A DNA stretch of 64,000 nucleotides, from positions 18,242,640 through 18,306,639 of the forward strand of contig NC_049915.1 in the NCBI RefSeq assembly GCF_001411555.2. The letters are read 5' to 3'. A program made the translations under genes and the position numbers. Below, in pieces: positions 36,776 to 49,883 of this stretch. The DNA comes from Juglans regia. Lineage: Eukaryota > Streptophyta > Magnoliopsida > Fagales > Juglandaceae. How positions within the stretch are numbered: position 1 is the stretch's first letter; every line of letters starts with the position of its first letter. Under the pieces are notes generated by a model that saw only the letters and a program-made list of their open reading frames with translations, was not told where the DNA came from and did no database searches.

Positions 36776-36934
36776 ATAGTGATAAATATTATAATGATTT
36801 TATTTTTTATTTATATTTAATAGTGATAAATATTATAGTAATTTTATTTTTTATTTATATTTAATAGTGATAAATATTATAGTGATTTTATTTTTTATTT
36901 ATATTTAATAGTGATAAATATTATAGTGAATTTA
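36776..36934. repeat. 44-bp AT-rich tandem array, about 3.6 units
   Basis: The unit begins ATAGTGATAAATATTATA; starts of GATAAATA fall at 36781, 36825, 36869 and 36913, an exact period of 44 bp with one or two substitutions. A shorter related stretch recurs near 37122-37160. Confidence 0.9.
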
Positions 36935-37429
36935 TTTTTGAGAATGTTTGTGAATAGTTATGAGTAGATATTGAAGTGGGTTTGTGGGTCCCATTGAGAA
37001 TATTTTGAATTGTTTAGATGTATGAAGTATGTTAAGTTATTGACTTTTTTATAGATAATTGAAAAATGTGTGGGTCCAATCAATGATTGATTTTTTTTAA
37101 TGATGATTTTATTTATATATAATAGTAATAAATATTATAGTGATAAATATTATAGTGATTTTTGGAGAGACTTTAGTACGAAGATGGTTCACTATGTTTG
37201 GCATGTGGAGTATTTTCATTCGTACGAGAATATTTGAAAAGTGTTGAGATATTTTCGCTACCCAAATGTAGCCGCGTTGGAGTGCGTGACCCAAGTGGCC
37301 ATCACTCCAATATCGCAACTCTTATCAAATCACACGTGGGGGTCGAGGGTGCTACAAGTTATAATATATATATATATATATATTATTTTTTTGTATGTGA
37401 GACTTCTACATCAATGATGTGTGTAATAT

Positions 37430-38070
37430 TGTGAAGGGGTAAAATGCCTACATCCCATAAATTGGATCCAGCCTACCAATCTATCACTAGAGACAAAAGA
37501 GAGACAAGAAAATAGATAAGAGGGAGACAAGAGGGATATAAGGGCTATAAAATGTCATAGGGTCAGGAAAAAAAAGTAAAGAGTTCACGCAAGAGAGACA
37601 TGCCACATTATGACAGTCTGACATCTGCAATAAAGGGTCAAACAACGTATAAAAAGGGGAGCCCATACAACATCAAAGAGATCTTTTTTACTCCTCACAC
37701 CGACTGAACGCTTCCTTAATCAGATCTTCTTATTCAGCAGCCTTTCGAGGAAGACAACGCCTCCAATAGAAAGAGCTACAACCATCTCTATACAATGAGA
37801 TATGAGGATCCATGGGTGACTGTAAATATATATATTATAGTGGAAACTCTCCTCCTCAAACCCCATGTGGACGTAGGCCTATTGCCGAATCACGTAAATG
37901 TTGGTATCCATCTCTTTTTACTTTCCTGCACTTATTCACTGTCATAGACATACAAACTGCCACTATACAGCCTTACTGGAACACTGTCGGGAGCTCCAAA
38001 TAACACATATTGAAGCACTGTCGGGGTAGAGTTACCCTGGCCCACGAAACACGAAATCAACAAATATGTT
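37430..38070 (+). repeat. Second LTR-like remnant
   Basis: A TATA-like CGTATAAAAAGGGG at about 37647 is followed by GTGGACGTAGGCCTATTGCC and AATCACGTAAATGTTGG (37867-37910). This pairing is familiar from the R/U5 part of many plant LTR retrotransposons. No internal coding sequence adjoins it. The ends are approximate. Confidence 0.5.
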
Positions 38071-38779
38071 ATAAACATCCTTATGAAATAGATTTTTCAT
38101 AATTTATTAAATTTCTTTTGCAGCGGATTAGTGAAGGGATTCAAATGAATTTGACCAATGCAATACCATGGTAGAGCATTACGTAATTACTAATTAAGGG
38201 CCACAAAATTAATATGCCTGTCGTTTAGATACATAAGCAAGTTCGAAGTCACGAGGATGGACTGTCGAATACCGATATACATCGTACCTATAGACATCAA
38301 TGGGCCAAATCAAACTCTTTTAAGATCTGTTTAAGATCTTTGGACTTGCCAACAAGTAAAATTCTTCTAAATTTGTCTACAATATAGCAGATAATTTTCA
38401 TCTACACTAATAAATTTTCCTTCTATATTTTCTCCAAACATAAAATATATTACTTTAATACAAACAAAAATTGATTTTTTTTTTCTCAAAAAAAAAAGGT
38501 AAAGACCGGGATGGCGTGGCCACCCACAAGGTGGTTGACAGTGCTCACCCACCCACGAGGTGGCCACTCTCCACCCATGAGGTGGTTGATGGTGCTCACC
38601 CACCCACGAGGTGGCCACTCTCGATTTTAGCTGCTTGAGGGGTGGTCCAGATCATATGGTGACCTAAATTTTTTTTTTTTTAAAAAATTGTTTTCTATTT
38701 AGAATTTTTTAAAAAAAACTTACAAATTCGTTTTATAAATATGTTTAAAGGTGGGATCTACACATAACGAAAACCTATA
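38071..38779. other. Spacer with GGTGG-rich stretch
   Basis: At 38515-38650 there are repeats of CCACCCACGAGGTGG and related strings, similar to 13860-14020, probably remnants of one dispersed repeat. No gene is seen. Confidence 0.4.
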
Positions 38780-38968
38780 GCTTCGTTTGGTTCCTAAACA
38801 TCTCTCAACTCATCTCAACTCATCATTATAACTTTTTCAAATTCCAATATAAAATATAATAAACAATTCAACTTTTTTAAATTTCAAAATAATAATAATA
38901 TTAAAAAATAATATTCTAACAATATTTTATCATCTCAACTCAACTCACTTCAACATCCAAACGCTACC
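38780..38968. mobile_element. Tourist-like MITE, copy 5
   Basis: The left end GCTTCGTTTGGTTCC and the right end CATCCAAACGCTACC are inverted repeats; the interior matches the family (ATAATAAACAATTCAAC, AATAATAATATTAAAAAA). Length about 189 bp. Confidence 0.65.
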
Positions 38969-38984
38969 ATAATCTTTAATCTTA

Positions 38985-39163
38985 GAGAAATGATAGTTGT
39001 AGTTGTCAGTGCGCAAGCATCGCGTAATCACTTTGAAAAAAGTGAATATATATATACGGGACTTAAATGAAAAAAAATTAATTTTTTAATAGTAGACCTC
39101 ACTCTTTTTCAAAGCGACTGTACGGTACTTGTGCACTCTACTACTACATGTAGCATTACTCTT
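38985..39163. mobile_element. MITE family B, copy 4
   Basis: The left end GAAATGATAGTTGTAGT and the inverted right end AAGAGTAATGCTACATG are similar. The inner inverted match is CACTTTGAAAAAAGTGAATA against CACTCTTTTTCAAAGCG. This is one of the best-preserved copies in the window. Confidence 0.7.
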
Positions 39164-39491
39164 AATCTCATTATCTCCATTACTTCACTATTCATCAAAA
39201 ACTTCGAAAATTCTCCCATCCAACATGCATTAAGGCTATTATTTTTTATAAGAAAATATTTATTTATAACTCGCTTATTGACGCCTAACACATCATTATA
39301 TAGATACTATTTCGTCTTAGATGGTATAAAAAATATCAATATTTTAATTTTTCCATCGATGTAATGATCAATCCGATGTAATGATCAATCCTATAATAAG
39401 TGGAATTTATCCTGTTTTCATTGATCATTCTGTATCGTGACGACCGAGACACCGGAATAGATCTACACTGATCAAAGTGTTTAAATTTTAA

Positions 39492-39966
39492 GGGCATGTT
39501 TGTACGGGCAAAGAATTTTCAGAATTATTCAAACAAAAAATACTTTTCAATTTTAAATTTTCATTTTCAAACATTACTCAAATATAAAATAATTTTCAAT
39601 TTCAAATTTTCATCTAATTATTCTCTAATCTTTATCCAAGCACAAAAATCAATACATTTTTTATAAACTTCAAAGCAAAACATAAAAATCATTACAAATT
39701 TTACAAATTTCTAAAAAAAATAATATTCAAACTTTATATTCAAACATTTTTTTTAATTTTATAATATCTTTATTCATTTTATTCTCTCATTTTTTAAAAA
39801 TCAATAAAACATTCTCATTCAAATCATTTCGCTGTTATTTACAAAATTATATTTTTTCAATTTTTTTTCTTGGAGTCTCTAAGCATCAATAAAATATTCT
39901 CGTTCAAATTATTTTGTTACTATTTATAAAATTATTATAGAGTAAGTAATTTCGAAACATGCCTTT
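39492..39966. mobile_element. MITE with GGCATGTTT ends
   Basis: The left end GGGCATGTTTGTA and the inverted right end AAAGGCATGTTTCGA are short inverted repeats. Flanking TTAA-like sequence occurs on both sides. The interior is AT-rich and non-coding. Its right end was later duplicated as part of a 95-bp tandem repeat. Confidence 0.55.
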
Positions 39967-40077
39967 AAAAGCCCCCTTTTGGAATAAAATATTCTCGTTC
40001 AAATTATTTTGTTACTATTTATAAAATTATTATAGAGTAAGTAATTTCGAAACATGCCTTTAAAAGCCCCCTTTTGG
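39888..40077. repeat. 95-bp tandem duplication
   Basis: Two adjacent copies, essentially identical, begin AATAAAATATTCTCGTTC (39888 and 39983) and run to AAAGCCCCCTTTTGG. The near-perfect identity in AT-rich, otherwise diverged DNA indicates a recent event. Confidence 0.92.
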
Positions 40078-40079
40078 TT

Positions 40080-42030
40080 TTAGAAAGCGAGGAAAAGCAA
40101 GTGTTTAGGGATAAGGTGTGTAGAGTGCAGTACTTTTCATGAGGAAGTGAGTTAGTAAACGGCACAATCTGATTGGTGAAGATTGGTCAACAGTGGGCTG
40201 TGACACAACCTACACTCATGAACAATTATTTATAAGGCTAATTAAGTGGGCATGAATGGCCAACAAACATTGTTTTGTTTGATTTTCAAAAAAAAAAAAA
40301 AAAAAAAAAAACATTGTTTTGTTTGGTTATGTGAAATAGTACCAAACATGAGAGATTGATGGATCTAATGCCAAGCAGACATGCACTTCTCTTACTTTTT
40401 GTCTTCTTTTTTCCTCTCACTCTCCCCTTAGCAAAACAAACAAAATGAGATCCTTTTTATCCAAACACTTTCTAATATATTAAAGCGAGAGAATCTCATT
40501 GTATTAGATGCTGCTTGTGGATAATGTCATGAGCATCAACATTAAATACACAGTAATTCTCTTATTATAATCCCCTAGCGACGGTTCTAAAAAATGTATA
40601 AAATCGGATTGAATTGGACCGGTTACAGTCCTCCTACGTACCTAACACAAGATAATTGTGCTTGTCATATTAGGTGTTTCTTGTCATATTGGAAAATGAT
40701 GCACTAAAATTGATTGCTTTGAAATATCGACCAAATTTTCGAGAAAGACTCATAAACATGTTGGAGACAGGTCACCCCATATGTAGCTTCTAGAAATGGC
40801 ATCGTTTTCAAACCTTCCAATTATAGCACATAGATTGGGCCAGCTGAAATATATTGATATTCTTGTATTTCACTTTCCCTTTTGAAATATATTTTATTTT
40901 CTTAGAAACATGATATATCATTGCTAATTTTGAACAAAATTATAATAATAATAATTAAAAAAAAAAAAAAAACTTAATCCCTTGGCCCTTACCAATCCTT
41001 TCCCCATTTATCCTAACTTGGGTACAAATTATCAAAGCAAAATAAATGTATAAGCAAAATAAATGCATGCACAAAAGCCTTACACAAATTCATGGTCTTG
41101 GATCTCTCTCTCTCTCTCTCTCTATGTGAAAGTTCTTTTCGAAACAATTTATCTACTTGAAAAATACTTTAGCCACATATGTATTATATAGAAGTAAACA
41201 CACAAATTGATGTGATTTGATGTGGTACGTCAGATTGTAAAGTTACTTTTATTATAAAATAGATTTAATAGATTCTATAAAATCATATCAGTTTATGATT
41301 TTATTTAATGTAATCTTTTTATGTTTGTAACAGTTCTGTATCTACTTTGCCATGATTCAAGTACTTGTGGATCTTTTCCCTTTTATCGTTTGCCCATAAC
41401 CTCCATTCTTCACTCACAACAAATGATTCCCTTAGCGCTTTCTCATGTACTTTTTCAAGAACGATAATTATTTTTTATTTTAAATCTTGTCATCACTAGT
41501 TACCCTTGTGAATATATCATATCTTAAATGGACAACACAAAATGTGTACAACTAAAATTGAAAAAAAAAAATCTAGATTAAAGAAGAACATTTCTCTTAC
41601 GACATCATACGATCGATAAAAAGATTATCTGTTTTTTTTTTTTTTTACTCATCAATCAAACATTTGATCTATATCATAAGATCATGATGGTTAAAAGATG
41701 GAAAAATATCACCTGTTTTTTAAAAATAAAGTACCATACACTATCAACACCTTTTAATTCCAATTAGGCAGTGATAAAGAGAGAGATAAAGATGCTGAGA
41801 CACAGACACAGATCAGACTCCATTTTTTTGTGCTTTTAGTCAGGCACATGGTTTCAGCTGTTTCGTGGATTTGGCCTTTTCAAATCATGGAGGCCTGAAA
41901 GAATGAAATTTGACAAGAACAGCATCTGGAATTAGGTACACGCATGCATGTAGTAATTTGGTGTTTTATATACACACTGACACTTTCACCGACACTTTGC
42001 TCATGTACTCAAAGCCCCCCACTTTTAAAT
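40080..42030. other. AT-rich intergenic DNA
   Basis: No supportable gene. Contains an A-run at about 40289-40310, a CT microsatellite near 41104-41122 and a MITE family C copy at about 41145-41345. Confidence 0.4.
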
Positions 42031-42034
42031 ATAG

Positions 42035-42217
42035 AAAATAATACTTACAATCGTGAGTATACAAGCGTCATGCAATCATTTTAAAAAAAATGAATAAATA
42101 TGAGATTCATATAAAAAAAAAATTAATTTTTTAATAATAAAATTCACTCTTTTTCAAAATAATTATACAATATTTACGCATTTCATAATTATATATAACA
42201 TTATTCTTTAAACATTA
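42035..42217. mobile_element. MITE family B, copy 5
   Basis: ATACTTACAATCGTGAGTAT at the left; the inner ATTTTAAAAAAAATGAATAA faces CACTCTTTTTCAAAATAA, and the right end is ATATATAACATTATTCTT. Confidence 0.6.
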
Positions 42218-42902
42218 TTTTTCCCACACTACAGCTCATATATTTTGTGCATCCAACCATGCATTGATGTTGCTCGAGCTGAAACATCATGGAACAGAAA
42301 ATTTCCTGACGAGTGACGTGGTTTCTGTCAGCTGTCCAGGAAAAAGTGTAGTAGTAGCATTCATGTTCTACATAGATCATTAGTTCCAGATATATGTTCC
42401 AATTAATTATTAGATGATAAATAATATTTATAAAACGATAAATGATATTTATAATTTTAAGTAATTCATATTTAAAAAAATAAAAAAATAAATTTAAGAT
42501 CTATATAAAAGCTATTTTTTTTTAATGAGACTTGCATATTTTAGAATTGTGTATAACATTATTGTAATTAGATTCTTGGCATCGCTCATAAAAGTAATTC
42601 AATTTTCCCTAGTAAAGTACATCTAGTGTTAATTTTGGAACTTTTATATAAACATATTATATTCACAAGTTATCCATTAACAATTTAACATAAAGTTAAT
42701 TATAGTTGAGTAGCATGAGAATTCTATGTCATGATTTGCCATCTATATTTATTTCTTTTTTTAAAAAAGGACGGTACCGGTTTTTTTATTAATTTAAAAA
42801 AACCACCGTATTTATTTTCTATTATTAAAATCTCTATTCAATAATAAAATAAAACATTAAATTCTGATGTGGGTTCACGTTGAATATTTTAGGGCCTCCT
42901 TT

Positions 42903-42936
<34 letters not shown>

Positions 42937-42944
42937 AGTGATAT

Positions 42945-43115
42945 TATGAGAAATACTTTAGTCACAAATAAATTACATAAAAATAATCTCACAAACTGAT
43001 ATAACTTTATATGATTTATCAGATTGTAAAATTACATTTATTATAAAGTAGATCTAACGGATCACATGAAATTATGTCAATTTGTAAGATTACTTTTTGT
43101 ATAATCTCCTATGGG
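42945..43115. mobile_element. MITE family C, well-preserved copy
   Basis: The left end GAGAAATACTTTAGTCACA leads into AATAATCTCACAAACTGATA, TTATAAAGTAGATCTAACGG and TTTGTAAGATTACTTTTTGT. Related copies or fragments lie near 19372, 41145, 44018, 45092, 58595, 59478 and 63620. Confidence 0.6.
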
Positions 43116-46100
43116 ATTAGACCATGTTACTGTGCCGCTTAGCTTTTGTCGTTGGGCATGCTCCTAGTGCAATCAATTTTTTTTTCAAACATTTTTCTAA
43201 CGTTTTTCAAACATTTAAAAAAAATATACAAATCACTATTGATAATTTTTTTTAAAATATTTAAAAAAAACAAATAAAATAAAATACACTAGCGGTCAAA
43301 TCTAGAGAGGATATCCGGGGGCAAATTAGCATTTTTCCTTAGAATTTATCCCTAGCATTAATTAATGAAAAATCTACACAACCTCTTAATATTCACACAA
43401 CTTTTACATATTACATTTTTTTTAATTTTTATTATTTTTTTCTTTTATACAATATTTAATATATGAATAATGAATAGAAGAATTGAATTAGTTTAAAAAT
43501 ATTAAACTAAAAAAAATGTTAAAAACAATATTAAAAAATTTAAAAATTTTTAAAAAAATATAGTATATAGAGATTGTGGAGATGGTATAATATTGCTCTT
43601 AATTAATTAATTGGTTTGGTGAGAGAGAAATCGGTGGCTGGCTTATCCACTCTGCCTGGAATTCCTTCAGAAAAGAAATTAAAAATTAAAAAATTATATA
43701 TAGTAAATGATGTGAGAATGATGGGCATAATTTTTCGTACTTTACACCTCATTACAAATTGGAATAACATAGTGGAGACTATAAGATTACCAAAACTCAA
43801 TGATTACCTTATTAATGCATACGTCAATCATAATTAAGTATATGCAAAAGAAACACCTATCAACAACAATCCAATTATAATTAAGGAGTAATGTTATATA
43901 CAATCGTGGAGTGTACAAGTATCGTGCAGTCGCTTTAAAAAATAGTGAGGTTTATTATTAAAAAATTAATTTTTTTTTCATGTAAATTTCGTATTTATTT
44001 ATTTTTTTTAAAGAAAACATAATAGTAAACCTATAAATTAGCATAGTTTGATATGAAACGTCAGATTATAAAATTACTTTTATTGTAAAATTGATTAATG
44101 TATCACATTAAGCTATTTCAATGTGTATTTATTTTTGTAAAATATTTTTGTGTTTGTAGTACTTATCTTCGTAATTATATATTCTAGATATTTCTTATAA
44201 TTAAAAAATAGACATAATTATTAACTTTACAATATATAATAAGAATAATGATATATATAAATCTCGTACAGACTTTTTATAGAAAAGTTAATTTTACTCT
44301 AAAAAAATACTAAAAAAAACTTAGTGACATCTATTTTTTTATAAAAAATTTATGCAAAATTTATTCATTTAGGACGTGACATGGGCATAACTAATATAAT
44401 AATATCATAAAAAAAATACACATCTCAATAATAGATATAAAGAATCTAGAATGAATATTTATCATGACTTAAATATTAGGATTGTGACCCACTAGAAAGG
44501 TACCAGAGTCGTGTAGAATGAAAAATGTTTCACACGGTTGGTCTTGGCATTCGACACTTTTTTCTTTCTGGAGATAAAAGGTGACAATATACATGTGGAG
44601 AGAAACATCTTCCACACATGCGTCACTTTCCCACACCAATCAAATCCCAAAACCCACCTCGCGCGTGGCGTTCCACCTCTTCCAGAAGCTCAACCCATCC
44701 TCCACTCATTTCGTCGAATCTTCTTAGAAATGCGAGGGAAGAATGATCACGTGCTCCTTGGAGAGAGTGAACGGTTTCACGGGGTGGATCCATTTAGTCA
44801 ACTTCGGCGGCTTGATGATTTTTTAGTGCCTTAGCCGACGACTGTCCACCAGTCCACCCACACCACATGTTCACCATAATATTTCTTTTTTTTTTTTTTT
44901 TTTAAAGAAAAAAAAATCGATATTTTTTATTCAAGCAATTATTGTTGCATAGATTCAATTTATATTTATTTTCTATTATTATATTTTTAAATAATAATAA
45001 TAATCAGATTTTGTCAATAAAATTTAATTCAGTACTTGACATATAAATTCACTTAAAATAAAAAAAATTGACATGACAAGATTTAAGATAAATACTTTAA
45101 CCATAAAGAGATTTTATAAAAATAAATTTATAAATTAATGTGTCTTGATATAGTATATTAGAATGTAAACTTACTTTTATTGTAAATTAAATCTAATGTA
45201 TCATATAAAATCATGTCAATTTATAAATTCTAGGATCAACTCAATGATAAGGTCATTTAGGTCATTGCCAAAGGCCCACACTCTATGTAAGGCCACCAAA
45301 AATAAAAATGAGATATTGCTAAATTGAGGGTACAAAATCTTCATTGAGGCATCGTTTTAAGTTGATGCTGTAAATATAAATTCACAAAAATTATATTTAA
45401 AGATTTTAAATAAAATCTCATTTTATTGAAAAGTTTAAAAATATTTTATATAATAATTTATATTTTATTGTATTATAATTACGAATGACTCACTTAAATT
45501 TTACCTTAAATCTTAATTTTATAGATTCGTTCTCTTTCGTAACTATAACACTTCTAATCACAAAAGAAATGTGTTATTCACACTAAATTGTTGCTCCCAT
45601 CTCAATGCAAGCTTAGATATGATAATTTTCTCATCTTTTTGAATAGAAAAAAAATAAAATCATTGAATAATTATATTTGAATATTAGAATATCTGGATAT
45701 GCTAGAATTTCTATTTTGCAATGAAAACAACGTCATTGTAAGTACACTCTAGCGAAGAAAAAAAAGGCAAGTGGGGACCTTATTATCACTTAGATAAGTG
45801 GTTAATGTAAGCTGTTGTAACCTTTCTTTGGGTCTTTTCAAACAAACAAAATTGAATTGGCCACTTTTGAATGCTTTTTGTTTGAATGCTTTTTGTTTAT
45901 ACTTTAATTTTGGTCATGCTAATAGTGCTAATGATCCATTTTCTGTTTTTTTATGGGGACAAAAATATCTCTATACTTTGAATTTTTTGTAGTTTATAAT
46001 CCTCTTGGTTGTCGTTTTTCTTGGAAATTTGCATTCCGAGTCAATGGTCTTCCTTTGTTGGCTCTTACCTCATTTTTCAGTGACAATGGCCACTCATTTG

Positions 46101-46295
46101 CTGACATGGTGGGTCACGCCTTCACAACAAGCTAGTCGAGGGTGAAGTCGAAATTATAAAATCTTTTTTTTTTTTTTTAATTGAGTGTTTGACAATTATA
46201 TAGCATTACTCTTTAATAAAAGTTTCAATTTGAGATTTTTTTTTTTAAAAAAAAAAAGTGTGAATAGCATTTTTTTAGGCATTTAAAGAACTTTT
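43116..46295. other. AT-rich spacer
   Basis: No supportable gene. Holds a MITE family B fragment (43888-44015) abutting family C-like sequence (44018-44175 and 45092-45235). The 98-codon frame at 44538-44834 lies in a locally GC-richer patch but has no recognisable domain, and I see no splice partners. Confidence 0.35.
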
Positions 46296-46297
46296 TT

Positions 46298-46493
46298 ACG
46301 ATATTTGGATATTAAATTGAGTTGAATTGAGTTGAGATGATAAAATATTGTTAGAATATTATTTTTTAATATTATTATTATTTTGATATTTGAAAAAATT
46401 AAATTGTTTATTATATTTTATGTTGAACTTTGAAAAAATTATAATGATGAGTTGAGATGAATTGAATAACTTGAGTTGAATTTCCAAACGTAC
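46298..46493. mobile_element. Tourist-like MITE, copy 6
   Basis: It runs from ACGATATTTGGATATT to TTTCCAAACGTACCC with the family interior (GATAAAATATTGTTAGAATA, AAATTGTTTATTATATTT). Non-coding. Confidence 0.65.
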
Positions 46494-47160
46494 CCTTCAT
46501 AAATTTATAACACATTATTTTTTAAAAAGAGTTTATAAATTGTTAAAATTCTCAAACTCAACAACAAAACACACATTTAATTATAGAGTTTTACTATAGA
46601 GCACTTTCAATACATTAGACAAAGCTAAATGTACATTTTTAGCTAACGTGAGACAAATTTACTTTTGCATATTCTATTCACATTAACTCCCCACATTGGA
46701 ATAACTATTTTTTTCATTATATAACAATAAAATAATATGAATTGAATTTAGTTTTGGCTATTTTATTCACATAAAATCTTCACATTAGATTATCCATTTA
46801 TTCATTATATAGTAATAAAATAATATTAATTTAAAAAATATTTAATTTTTTAATTATTAATTTATTTAACTTTATCATATTTAATTTTATCTAGACAAAT
46901 GAAGCCGTGCATTATTAAAAAGGAAAGAAAAACATTCATGCACAAAATCTTTCATAGAAAGTACTTGCTTGAAGGTAGTTGTGATGAGAAGAAGAAAGAG
47001 AAATAATAATAAAATATAAATTTAATCTATGTATAGTAATCATCAAATTTAGAGTTTATTTTGAAAGTTACTCTAACTAATGTCTAATTTTTTTGGCTTT
47101 AGGTAATCCATTGCAATCAATTTTTATTATCTAATAGCTAAATATATGATGAATTTAACT

Positions 47161-47169
47161 TTTAATTAA
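47161..47169 (+). repeat. 9-bp target-site duplication of the MULE, left copy
   Basis: TTTAATTAA, identical to 54706-54714. The motif is AT-only, so chance identity is not negligible alone, but it abuts both inverted repeats exactly. Confidence 0.75.
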
Positions 47170-47230
47170 GAAATATTCTACTCATAGTCCGGTCCAGCTT
47201 CTCATACTCCACACGAACTTCCACCTGGCA
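47170..47230 (+). repeat. Left terminal inverted repeat of the MULE
   Basis: Starts GAAATATTCTACTCATAG and includes CTCATAC (47201-47207), CACACGAA (47210-47217) and CTGGCA (47225-47230). Pairs with 54648-54705. The repeats are diverged overall but the spacing of these blocks is conserved. Confidence 0.8.
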
Positions 47231-49259
47231 AACCGGTTCAAAACATCATCCGGTTTAATGGTCCAATGTGAAATCGCATTCCGGGTCTATTTTCTTCCTG
47301 TAAAACCCTCCCCCCCGAGACGACTTCTCTCGCGTCTCCCTTCCTGAAACTCAACTTCTTCCGCTCTCAAGGAAACGCGACAGAGCTCCCCGAAACGAAT
47401 TTCCCTCTCTCGCTACGTTGGAAACTCATTTCCCTCTCTTGAAATCCCCGAAACTCTTCCCCTCCGCGACACTCCCGCTCTCGCCTCTCCCTCCCTGAAA
47501 ACTTCTTCGAATCAATTTCTTCCTCCCTTGACTACCACTACCACGAAGGGAGAACAGAGGAGATCGACTCCCAAAGCCGCGACGAGGGATTCAGCGTGAC
47601 CCCCAGAGAAATCACATATCTCGACCCCAAGATAAGCTCCCTGCTACTGTTGGGTAATTGTTTCAAATGTCGTGTAAATTTATTTTTGTGTTTGTATCTC
47701 ATTGTTATGGTGATTATAATGTAATCTGGGCTGTGAAAATATGGAGTGATATGGATTGATAATGCCACTGGGAGAAATGAATAGCAAGTGTTTGTTAAAA
47801 CGACTCAAAGAAAATATTGGCTTGGAATATTGAAGCTCTTTCAGCTGAAGTAATTTGTAAAAATAGTGAGTAGATGGGAAGGGATATGAAGTTGATAGAT
47901 TGTAAAAACAACTGAAATAATTGGCTTTTAATGCAATTTTGGTTGATCAACTCTGTTACACTTGTTTGGACCTTGGGAAAATTCTCTATCAGGCTTGACT
48001 TGGACCCCATGTAGAAAATTTTCTGGATGGATAAACAATTATAGAACTTTGATGTCGTGGGGGTTTTATGAGATTTTTTTTTATATACTTGAGAGAGCTA
48101 TTATATAAATTACGGTGGAAGGAGGTACAGTGAGGATTTGGAGTCCACTCTGATCCATAGTTATTACCTTACTATCATTTATCTATATGGATTAAAGTTT
48201 TACTGGAGTAAGTAATTACATTTATGTTCATCAAGCCATGTTAGTTACGGATTGGTGGGATTGATCCTTTTGATTATATGCATACAAATGATCCAAATTT
48301 TTTGTTATTTTTATGGCATGTTTTTGTTTCTAAAATTCATATTGCATTCTTCTCATGCTGATATAAAATATTTGTCTGGTGTTCCTAATGGTTTGAGCTA
48401 GTTTTTTATATGGTGAGAGCATTAGCTTTTACTATGATTCGCTTACCTCTACCATCATGATGTTTGGCTAGCCAATTTCTTGGTTGAGTTAGTTCTGTGC
48501 TTTGATTTTTTTAGATTAGTAACAACTGAATGATGATCAAGTTCAGGTGTATATTTTGATTGGAGTATGAGTATCCCAACGAAACCAAGAAATTGGCTGT
48601 ACTGTAATGCATGACTGTGTGATGAAACAATTGCATGAAGTGTCTGTGTGTAAGTGTATCATGCACATGCGAGTTGTATACACCACTAGCCAGAAATTTT
48701 ACCGACAATAGTACCCCACCTACTGCACATTCCTTCATTCTAAATATCTAATAGCCGATTTATGGGTATATATATGTATGTATACATATATATATATGTG
48801 TGTGTGTATATATATATATATTTACATACCTCATACCTCATCCGTTTGTTGCAATTGTAAGCTAATTGGTTTATTTTTAGATGATTTGGTAGATAATATT
48901 AGAAGCTTTAAATGACTCCAAATTAAGGCAATGACATAAACTGTTATTATTAGGAATTTGTAGTACCAAAGGCAATGACATAGGCTGTTATTATTGTGTT
49001 TGCCTTCAGTACTACAAATTCCAATAATGGTAGACCATTATTTGATAATATACTCAGGATACTTCAGACATAAATAAAGTGAAATAACCACAAGTTGCAT
49101 GCATGCGTGAGCTGCAGTTTGGTAAATAGACTATGTGGTAAATAGAGTTTGGATTCTTGAATTCCTATCTATATTGCACCCAAGGTATCCATTTACCAAT
49201 GACACATCAACCTATGTTTATCTATTTTCCAATGACAATGTTTATCTATTTTTCAGCAA

Positions 49260-49706
49260 ATGACAAGTTCAAGTACCAATACCGGTTCAAGTTCGTGGAC
49301 TTCAAGAGGAAAAGACAAACCAAGTTTGGACAGGCCACTTTGCTACTGTGGCATTCCATCGAAACTTCGTATATCTGGGAAGGGTAATAGTTTTGGCAGA
49401 AGATTTTACAACTGCCCAAACTATAAGATCAATAAACAATGTGAATATTTTGAATGGATTGATCATGAAAGTCAACAAAATCCATGCTGCAAGATGACGT
49501 TAGAGTTAGCTCAACGAAGGAATGAGAGATTATTTCATGAACATGTAACGATCGAAACTGCCAAATATAAAGCAATGGAGAAGAAGTATAACAGTACCTT
49601 AAAAATGTTGTTGACATCGTGGTTGTTGTTTATTGCGATTTTTGCTGTAATCGCTATGTATCCCAAAAACATTTATGTATGTCGGGCAGTGCTTCAACTC
49701 ATGTAA
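49260..49706 (+). CDS. GRF-type zinc finger protein with a C-terminal membrane segment
   Basis: A 148-codon frame. Residues 28-68 form a GRF-type zinc finger: CYCG (C28, C30), then GRRFYNCPNY (C52), then QCEYFEW (C61). A charged, probably helical segment (80-112) follows, then one hydrophobic span at about 116-134. The ATG sits three bases after a good acceptor (TTTTTCAG at 49256). A candidate donor TTGG|GTAATT at 47653/47654 would give a 1.6-kb intron in the 5' leader, putting the promoter just inside the left MULE terminus. Known: GRF fingers bind single-stranded nucleic acid in several eukaryotic proteins, and small plant proteins of this layout are common, of unknown role. It is convergent with the transposase, ending about 680 bp from its stop. 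It may be an element-encoded accessory protein; a captured host gene is the alternative. Confidence 0.8.
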   Translation: MTSSSTNTGSSSWTSRGKDKPSLDRPLCYCGIPSKLRISGKGNSFGRRFYNCPNYKINKQCEYFEWIDHESQQNPCCKMTLELAQRRNERLFHEHVTIETAKYKAMEKKYNSTLKMLLTSWLLFIAIFAVIAMYPKNIYVCRAVLQLM

Positions 49707-49854
49707 GCTGTTTTAGTTTTGGGCAACTGATTGTAATGAACATGTGATGTAATTAGTCGTGTTTAGTAAATGTAATGGACATGTGATGTAATGAGTAGGC
49801 TTTTGTCAATGTTTTAGAATGTTATGGACATGTTTTGACACATGAGCCTTTTCA

Positions 49855-49883
49855 CTCTCTCTCTCACTCTCTCTCTCTCTCTT
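49855..49883. repeat. CT microsatellite between the two MULE genes
   Basis: About 14 CT units with two interruptions, in the 3' region between the convergent GRF and transposase genes. Confidence 0.75.

Noticed and set aside
44538..44834. 98-codon plus-strand frame in a GC-richer patch
   Set aside because: No recognisable domain or signal and surrounded by AT-rich MITE DNA; I could not support a gene.
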